Shown here piece by piece: positions 58,905-64,000 of a DNA stretch of 64,000 nucleotides. The first letter of the stretch is position 1, and each line of letters starts with the position of its first letter. The position numbers and the translations under genes are program-made. The notes under the pieces are model-generated. The model saw only the letters and a program-made list of their open reading frames with translations. It made no database searches and was not told where the DNA came from. The stretch is from Bacteroidales bacterium. GTDB lineage: Bacteria; Bacteroidota; Bacteroidia; Bacteroidales; UBA932. Where the stretch lies: contig JAFZWV010000006.1 in the NCBI GenBank assembly GCA_017617035.1, forward strand, positions 1-64,000, written 5' to 3'.

Positions 58905-59936
58905 CTACCATAAATCGGCCAACTCCATAATTAGCCTTTCTGTCTTCTCCCAACCGAGGCAAGGATCCGTGATAGACTTCCCATAGACGCCTTCTCCGGG
59001 CTGCTGGCAGCCATCTTCCAGATAGGACTCTATCATGAATCCCTTAAGAAGACTCTTGATATCAGGATTGCGCTTCGCGCTTGCAATCACTTCTTTCGCT
59101 ATATCTGCCTGTTTGAAGCAATCCTTGCCTGAGTTGCAGTGGTTAGTGTCTACTATGAGGGCCTGGTTGCATAGGCTACTCTCCGAATATAGTTCAGCCA
59201 GTTTGCAAAGATTGTCATAGCTGTAATTAGGCTGCATATGGCCTTCTGAGTCTTTATAGCCTCGCAGCACGGCGTGGGCGAGGGGATTACCCTTACTCTC
59301 TACCTCCCAGTTACGGTAGATGAAGGTGTGGGGGCTCTGAGCTGCGCCTATGGCGTGGAGCATTACGCTCAGATCTCCGCTCGTGGGGTTCTTCATTCCT
59401 ACCGGGATATCGAGCCCGCTCGCGGTGAGGCGATGCTGCTGGTTCTCTACTGACCGTGCGCCTATGGTCACGTATGAAAGCAGGTCGGAGACGAAGCGGT
59501 GCTCTTCGGGGTAGAGCATTTCGTCGGCGCACGAAAAGCCCGTTTCATTGAGTACGCGCATGTGGAGCCGGCGTAGGGCTATGAGGCCCTGAAGCACGTC
59601 TGACCCGCCCTGCGGATCAGGCTGGTGCAGCATGCCCTTATAGCCGGTGCCGGCCGTTCTGGGCTTGTTGGTGAATATTCGGGGTACTATCATGATCCGG
59701 TCGGCCACCCTCTCGCGGACCCGGCTCAGGCGGGTGATATAGTCTATCACCGCGTCTTCCCGGTCCGCCGAGCACGGGCCGACCACCAGAAGCATTTTGT
59801 CGCTGCTGCCGGTAATCACGCTGCGTATTTGCGCATCGTTTTCCTGCTTGGCGCGTGCTCCTTCCGCGGAAACGGGGAACATCTCCTTTATTTCCTTCGG
59901 AATCGGCAGCCTCCGTTTGAAGATCATGTTCTTCAT
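58905..59936 (-). CDS. aroG: 3-deoxy-7-phosphoheptulonate (DAHP) synthase, type I alpha
   Basis: 343 residues. First enzyme of aromatic amino acid synthesis, joining phosphoenolpyruvate and erythrose 4-phosphate. Seen: VVGPCSADREDAVIDY (about 51-66), PRTAGTGYKGMLHQPD (about 90-106), IGARSVENQQHR and IVDTNHCNSGKDCF, matching AroF/G/H. Possible allosteric control by Phe or Tyr cannot be told by eye. A separate chorismate mutase gene precedes it by 10 nt. Confidence 0.95.
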   Translation of the reverse strand: MKNMIFKRRLPIPKEIKEMFPVSAEGARAKQENDAQIRSVITGSSDKMLLVVGPCSADREDAVIDYITRLSRVRERVADRIMIVPRIFTNKPRTAGTGYKGMLHQPDPQGGSDVLQGLIALRRLHMRVLNETGFSCADEMLYPEEHRFVSDLLSYVTIGARSVENQQHRLTASGLDIPVGMKNPTSGDLSVMLHAIGAAQSPHTFIYRNWEVESKGNPLAHAVLRGYKDSEGHMQPNYSYDNLCKLAELYSESSLCNQALIVDTNHCNSGKDCFKQADIAKEVIASAKRNPDIKSLLKGFMIESYLEDGCQQPGEGVYGKSITDPCLGWEKTERLIMELADLW

Positions 59937-59944
59937 ACCCGGTT

Positions 59945-59985
59945 TGTCATTTCGAGCGAGCCTTTTGGGCGAGTCGAGAAATCTC
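59945..59985. repeat. Dispersed repeat, single copy at the end of the chorismate mutase gene
   Basis: TGTCATTTCGAGCG, loop enlarged to GAGCC-TTTT-GGGC, then GAGTCGAGAAATCTC. It encodes the last residues EISRLAQKARSK of the chorismate mutase and its stop codon (59947-59949). Confidence 0.87.
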
Positions 59986-60213
59986 TATTGTATGTTTCTG
60001 AAAATTCGCGTAATGTTCTCTGTTTTCTGGACTTACGAGCTTCGAGTTCTGTTCGATAATCTGAGCTTCCCGCTTGGCGTCGACTGCTGCCAGGCCAGCT
60101 GCAGCCTTCACCGCCGCCGCTTCGTGGCTCAATTTTATCCTGCGCTCGAACAGCAGCGCCATCTGGGCATCCACCTTATCGATATCTGCTCGTATTTCTT
60201 CCAGTTTTCGCAT
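59947..60213 (-). CDS. aroQ: Chorismate mutase, AroQ type
   Basis: 88 residues. The AroQ helix starts LEEIRADIDKVDAQMALLFERRIKL (4-28), with Arg and Lys residues typical of the active site, followed by VDAKREAQII. It converts chorismate to prephenate. In many Bacteroidota it is fused to DAHP synthase; here it is a separate gene 10 nt upstream of it, so both are likely made and regulated together. The last about 13 residues come from a dispersed repeat, so the native C-terminus may have been replaced. Confidence 0.88.
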   Translation of the reverse strand: MRKLEEIRADIDKVDAQMALLFERRIKLSHEAAAVKAAAGLAAVDAKREAQIIEQNSKLVSPENREHYANFQKHTIEISRLAQKARSK

Positions 60214-60242
60214 ATCCCTACAAATTTAACTAAAAACTTGAT

Positions 60243-60272
60243 ACTACTCCCTATCCTTGTGTAGGGAGTAGT
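60243..60272. promoter_or_regulatory. Perfect 11-bp hairpin between aroQ and lemA
   Basis: ACTACTCCCTA / TAGGGAGTAGT with an 8-nt loop, in the 83-nt gap between divergent genes and 30 nt upstream of the aroQ start. No T tract on either side, so a leader hairpin or operator is more likely than a terminator. Confidence 0.6.
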
Positions 60273-60284
60273 CTGAACTTTTTG

Positions 60285-60292
60285 TAAATTCG
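60285..60292 (+). promoter_or_regulatory. Possible -7 box of the lemA operon
   Basis: TAAATTCG, one mismatch from TAnnTTTG, 4 nt before the lemA ATG. Confidence 0.35.
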
Positions 60293-60296
60293 CAAT

Positions 60297-60845
60297 ATGA
60301 TTACAGCTATAATTATCATTGTAGTCGTGGTGCTGGTAGCACTATGGCTTATCGGGGCCCAGCGCAAGCTCGTGTCCGCAGACGAATTTTGCAAGAATGC
60401 TCTCAGCCAGATAGGCGTGCAGCAGAACAGCCGTTGGGATGCCCTTACGGCCCTTGCCGAGTTGACAAAGGGTTACAGCGAGCATGAATACAAGACCCTT
60501 ATGGACGTCATTGCCCAGCGCTCGCCGATAGGCCGCGATTCCAGCGCCTCTGACGTAGCCGCTCAGGAAGGCAAGATAGGCGAAGCCCTCAGGCTCATCA
60601 ATGTAGTCGCGGAGCAGTACCCGGCCCTCAAGGCAAACGAGACCTATCTTAAGACCATGGACGAAGTCGGTAAGTACGAGAATCAGGTTCGCCTGAGCCG
60701 TATGACCTATAACGATACGGTTACCAAGTTCAACCGCATGGTCCGCATGTTCCCCGACAGCATAGCCGCCGCCATCTTCGGCTTCCAGGCCAAGGAATAC
60801 CTTGCCGAGCCCGCCGGAAAGACCGACATGCCTTCTATGAAATAG
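60297..60845 (+). CDS. lemA: LemA family protein
   Basis: 182 residues, N-terminal membrane helix (TAIIIIVVVVLVALWLIGA, 3-20) and then a helical bundle with FCKNALSQIGVQQNSRWDAL and YNDTVTKFNRMVRMFPDSIAA typical of LemA proteins. A cell-envelope protein of uncertain function, often next to a DUF2207 gene, as here. The two are separated only by a dispersed repeat doublet. Confidence 0.9.
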   Translation: MITAIIIIVVVVLVALWLIGAQRKLVSADEFCKNALSQIGVQQNSRWDALTALAELTKGYSEHEYKTLMDVIAQRSPIGRDSSASDVAAQEGKIGEALRLINVVAEQYPALKANETYLKTMDEVGKYENQVRLSRMTYNDTVTKFNRMVRMFPDSIAAAIFGFQAKEYLAEPAGKTDMPSMK

Positions 60846-60915
60846 ATCTCTCCACTCGCTACGCTCGGTCGAGATGACAGCATCTTTGTCATTTCGAGCG
60901 AAGTCGAGAAATCTC
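60844..60915. repeat. Dispersed palindromic repeat, inverted doublet between lemA and the DUF2207 gene
   Basis: Left half AGATCTCTCCACTCGC..GAGATGACA, 7-nt spacer GCATCTT (60880-60886), right half TGTCATTTCGAGCG..GAGAAATCTC. It fills the whole gap, including the lemA stop codon, and ends immediately before the ATG at 60916. Confidence 0.9.
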
Positions 60916-60921
60916 ATGGCA

Positions 60922-62562
60922 ATGAAGCGTTCAATCATCATAGCGGCGCTGCTGGCGTGGGCCTGCATCGCGCAGGCGGGCGTCATACGCAGCATCAACA
61001 TCAATCTCTCGCTCGACCGCGAGGGCAACGCCCATATAACCGAAATCTGGGACCTCGATGCCGATGAGGGGACCGAGTGGTACCTCGTGCGCGAGAACCT
61101 GGACGGTATGAGCGTGCGCGATTTCCGCGTAAGTGAGGGCGGAGTCCAGTTCGAGGACGTAGGGGAGTGGAACGTCAGCCGCAGCCTCCGCCAGAAAGCC
61201 GGCAAATGCGGCATCGTCCACAAAAAGAACGGCGTGGAACTCTGCTGGGGCCTCGGCTCCATGGGCGACCATCTCTTTACTGCCTCCTACGTTATGACCG
61301 GTGCCGTCCGAACCCTGCGCGACTACGACATGCTGCACCTGCAGCTCGTCTCACCCGGCCTCTCCTCGAGGCCGGAAAAGGTCAGCGTGAGAATAAGCGC
61401 GGAGGGTGTGCCGCTTTCGGAGGATAACTGCAGGCTCTGGGGCTTCGGATTCAACGGCAATGCCTTTCTTCAGGACGGTTCGGCGGTTTACCGCTCTACC
61501 GAGCAGTTCCGCCGAAACTCCTCAGTCATTGCACTTCTTCGCTTTAATAAAGGCATTTTTTATTCTTCGAACGCACTCGATAAGGAGTTCGATGAAGTAT
61601 TGACTCGTGCCCTCGACGGTTCCTCATACGATAAGTCGGCGGCCCTGGGCGAAGACGACAACGACGGGTGGTATCTGTTCATGTTCACCATGTTCTGGTC
61701 GCTTCTTTCAGTTTTACTGGTTATCATAGGTGTGAAGGCCCACTACAAATCCGTATTGGGCGTACCCTCGATGAGGAACATCGACTGGTGCCGAGACGTT
61801 CCCTTCAAGGGAGATATCCTCGAAGGCGAGTTCGTCTGGAGGAAGTTGAGATCCGGGGCCGCTCAGGACAGCCAGCTTGCCGGCGCCATGATACTCCGTA
61901 TGGTAGAGCGCGGCCTGCTTACAGTCGGCCGCGACCGCGACGACAAAGTGGAAATCCATTTCGCCTCGAATCCCTCGTTTGACGGGCTTCCGGCTTGCTA
62001 TAAGGGCCTCTGGGATATGATGAAAGAGGCTTCAGGAGAGGATGAGATACTTCAGGACAAGGAGTTCTCCCGTTGGAGCAGATCACACACCAGGCGAGTC
62101 AGCAAATGGTGTACTTCATCTGTAGAAGATGCGGTGGATCTTATGAAAGCGGACTCATATATGAGTGCTTCAGGTAAATTCTTCGAAAGTGGTAAGGATG
62201 AGGCGCGTAAGCTTGTTGGCTTCAACAAGTTCCTTAAGGATTTTACCCTGCTCGATGAGCGCGGAACCCGCGAGGTCGGACTATGGAACGACTATCTGGT
62301 TTTCGCTATGATATTCGGCATCGCAGACAAGGTTGCAAAGGAACTCTCCGACATAGATCCCAAGGTCTTCAGTGAGACTGTATACGCAGATCCTTATACT
62401 GCTCGCCAGATTATCTGGATGACCAACAGAATGGGCTACGCCATCACCAACGCCTCAGCCTCGGCCCAAATGAAAACCGCCTCCTCGGGCCTCGGAGGTT
62501 TCACCTCCTTCGGCGGTGGCGGCGGCTTCTCAGGCGGCGGCTTCGGCGGTGGTGCCCGCTAG
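60922..62562 (+). CDS. DUF2207 membrane protein
   Basis: 546 residues from the ATG at 60922, which gives a clean signal peptide (ends CIAQAG); 60916 is an alternative. Exterior part (20-250) with LDREGNAHITEIWDLDADEG and HLFTASYVMTGAVR, a membrane helix (FMFTMFWSLLSVLLVIIGV, about 253-271), a cytoplasmic part, and a Gly-rich end (SFGGGGGFSGGGFGGG). Typical DUF2207 layout; works with LemA at the envelope, function not settled. Converges with the barrel protein (4-nt overlap). Confidence 0.9.
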   Translation: MKRSIIIAALLAWACIAQAGVIRSININLSLDREGNAHITEIWDLDADEGTEWYLVRENLDGMSVRDFRVSEGGVQFEDVGEWNVSRSLRQKAGKCGIVHKKNGVELCWGLGSMGDHLFTASYVMTGAVRTLRDYDMLHLQLVSPGLSSRPEKVSVRISAEGVPLSEDNCRLWGFGFNGNAFLQDGSAVYRSTEQFRRNSSVIALLRFNKGIFYSSNALDKEFDEVLTRALDGSSYDKSAALGEDDNDGWYLFMFTMFWSLLSVLLVIIGVKAHYKSVLGVPSMRNIDWCRDVPFKGDILEGEFVWRKLRSGAAQDSQLAGAMILRMVERGLLTVGRDRDDKVEIHFASNPSFDGLPACYKGLWDMMKEASGEDEILQDKEFSRWSRSHTRRVSKWCTSSVEDAVDLMKADSYMSASGKFFESGKDEARKLVGFNKFLKDFTLLDERGTREVGLWNDYLVFAMIFGIADKVAKELSDIDPKVFSETVYADPYTARQIIWMTNRMGYAITNASASAQMKTASSGLGGFTSFGGGGGFSGGGFGGGAR

Positions 62563-63194
62563 AACTTGTAGCCGTAGTTGAATCCTAACGTTGCGAAACT
62601 GTTGAGCCCCAGGAATAGCTGGAGGCTCATGTTGTCGGTGATGAAACGTCCTACACCAAGCTGGAGACCCCATGCGAAGTATCCGCCGCTGGGACCGTTG
62701 GTGTGAGGCACTATGCTGGCGTATCTCTCATCAGAGTAATCTTCGTCGTAGCCCAGGATCAGACCTCTTCCCAGAGCTAATCTTGCGAATGCCTCGAAGT
62801 CCTGGCCCCAGCAGTAGCGGCCTGTTACAGTAGCGGCGAGCATGCCCATGGTCCAAGTCTGGGTAGTCTTGACTGTACCGTACTCGGTCAGAGTGTCCCT
62901 GGTGAACCATGTTGAGTAACGGAGGAAGTCGAACAAGACACCACCGGCAACGGATCCGCGGCCGTCTGCAAAGGTCTTAAAGGTATAGTCGGCATTGATC
63001 CCAAGCGGCATGATGGGCTTTGTGTGGTTATCATTATCAAAGCGCATGGTGAAATTCCATCCGAAGGTAACTCCCAGTCGGATGTCGCCTTCCTTGGGAA
63101 GGGCTCTGAGTGGTTCGTAGGTGGTCTGTTCTTGCGCCAGCGCAGCCGGTACAAAGAGCACGATAGCGAAAAGGAGAGTGGCTAGTTTTTTCAT
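62559..63194 (-). CDS. Outer-membrane beta-barrel protein
   Basis: 211 residues from the ATG at 63194, which gives a signal peptide ending ALAQE (about 21). Strands such as LGVTFGWNFTMRFDND, GINADYTFKTF, GGVLFDFLRYSTWF and a C-terminal LGFNYGYKF ending in Phe fit a small 8-strand outer-membrane barrel. Function unknown. It follows hisS on the same strand, 28 nt away. Confidence 0.82.
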   Translation of the reverse strand: MKKLATLLFAIVLFVPAALAQEQTTYEPLRALPKEGDIRLGVTFGWNFTMRFDNDNHTKPIMPLGINADYTFKTFADGRGSVAGGVLFDFLRYSTWFTRDTLTEYGTVKTTQTWTMGMLAATVTGRYCWGQDFEAFARLALGRGLILGYDEDYSDERYASIVPHTNGPSGGYFAWGLQLGVGRFITDNMSLQLFLGLNSFATLGFNYGYKF

Positions 63195-63222
63195 ATTGGT
63201 ACTAGTGTTTTGTGCCAAGCTA

Positions 63223-64000
63223 CTAATTCTCTCCGATAAAAGCAAGTATCCCGGGGAGATCGTCTTTTGAAAATGATACCTGTTCCCCCGTTGCAAGATT
63301 CTTGATTTGTACCTGTCCGGAAGCGGCCTCAGTCTCGCCACAGACCGATAGGAATGGGATTCCCTTCCTGTCTGCGTAGTCGAACTGCTTTTTCAATTTT
63401 GATACATCGGGGTAAATTTCGACAGATGCGCCCGCAGCTCTTAAAGCAGAGGCGATGGGCAAAACATAGGCAGTCTCGCCCATATTTGCAAACAGCAGGC
63501 GGGAAGCGGAACCAAGGCCAGCAGGGAACTTGTCGAGACCCTTCAGAACATCATAAATACGGTCGGCGCCGAAGCTGATACCCACTCCGGACATGTCGGC
63601 AAGGCCGAAGATGCCCGTCAGGTTATCATAGCGGCCGCCGCCGCTGATGGATCCTATTTCCCAGTCGAGGGCTTTCACCTCGAATATCGCGCCTGTGTAA
63701 TAATTGAGCCCGCGCGCGAGAGAGAGGTCAATTTCGCATGGAGTTGATATTCCTGCATCAGCAATGAAGCCGAAGAGTTCTTCCAGCTCGTCGAGGCCCT
63801 TCAAACCTATCTCGGAACTGGACATCAATCCCCTCATAACGGCAATCTTCTCGGCATTGCTTCCGCTAAGAGTCAGAACAGGCTCAAGTAAAGCGACTGC
63901 CTCAGCAGACAAACCCTTCTCCAGCATTTCCGCCTTCACTGCATCCAGACCAATCTTATCGAGTTTATCGATAGCGACAGTAATGTCGACCACCTTATCA
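63223..64000 (-). CDS. hisS: Histidine-tRNA ligase, C-terminal part (cut by window edge)
   Basis: The frame is open to base 64000, so only about the last 259 residues are here. Seen: LARGLNYYTGAIFEV (the histidine-binding LARG-Y-TG block), SISGGGRYDNLTGIFG, GVGISFGADRIYD (class II motif 3) and the anticodon-binding domain (YVLPIASALRAAGASVEIYPD, DYADRKGIPFLSVCG). It charges tRNA-His. The N-terminal catalytic core lies beyond the window. Confidence 0.95.
   Translation of the reverse strand, partial: DKVVDITVAIDKLDKIGLDAVKAEMLEKGLSAEAVALLEPVLTLSGSNAEKIAVMRGLMSSSEIGLKGLDELEELFGFIADAGISTPCEIDLSLARGLNYYTGAIFEVKALDWEIGSISGGGRYDNLTGIFGLADMSGVGISFGADRIYDVLKGLDKFPAGLGSASRLLFANMGETAYVLPIASALRAAGASVEIYPDVSKLKKQFDYADRKGIPFLSVCGETEAASGQVQIKNLATGEQVSFSKDDLPGILAFIGEN

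Overview
The window looks like a chromosomal segment of a Bacteroidota species, order Bacteroidales. The evidence is a SusC/SusD pair, Bacteroidetes-type -7 boxes (TAnnTTTG) in many gaps, BACON, DUF4855, DUF4623 and DUF3575 proteins, and a long fimbrillin (FimA/Mfa1-type) operon. An uncultured gut or rumen lineage is likely, but the genus cannot be read from the sequence. No tRNA, rRNA, CRISPR array, transposase or integrase was seen.

Layout. 1-2.3 kb: an immunity-like gene cut by the left edge, a small secreted protein and a DUF2795 protein. 2.3-7.1 kb: two translationally coupled groups in which a housekeeping gene is followed by an arabinogalactan enzyme: folE-GH51-BASS transporter, then free-methionine-sulfoxide reductase-GH53. 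7.1-14.1 kb, minus strand: a histidine-degradation operon (ftcD, hutU, hutH, hutI) with a small GIY-YIG nuclease gene in its middle. 15.2-28.9 kb: a polysaccharide-utilisation locus (GH97, SusC, SusD, DUF1735, two DUF4855 proteins, a BACON/DUF4623 protein), followed by a DUF4434 protein. 30.9-35.4 kb: a fused aminolipid acyltransferase and two membrane-anchored AraC-type regulators. 35.8-54.3 kb: one collinear fimbrial operon with an OmpA-like/DUF3575 protein, a DUF5119 lipoprotein, eight fimbrillin-type lipoproteins in tandem and two very large tip-like lipoproteins. 54.3-64 kb: a CapA-like protein, a ThrE exporter, a TrpB2 enzyme, DAHP synthase and chorismate mutase, LemA/DUF2207, an outer-membrane barrel and the C-terminal part of hisS.

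The most unusual feature is a dispersed palindromic repeat (core like TGTCATTTCGAGCG..GTCGAGAAATCTC) at nine places. Four places are inverted doublets whose halves are separated by exactly 7 nt of unrelated sequence. Copies lie in frame inside hutI, hutU and the GH97 gene, and copies supply start or stop codons to several other genes. The GIY-YIG gene begins and ends inside inverted copies of the same repeat, so a repeat-plus-nuclease system resembling REPIN/RAYT but with a different enzyme is a reasonable hypothesis. A second point of interest is the fimbrial operon: a nearly invariant Thr-Lys pair near residue 40-49 of the mature-end region in the fimbrillins, conserved GC-rich hairpins between three of the genes, and a perfect 18-bp palindrome and C9 tract between the operon and a kinase-less sensor-regulator.
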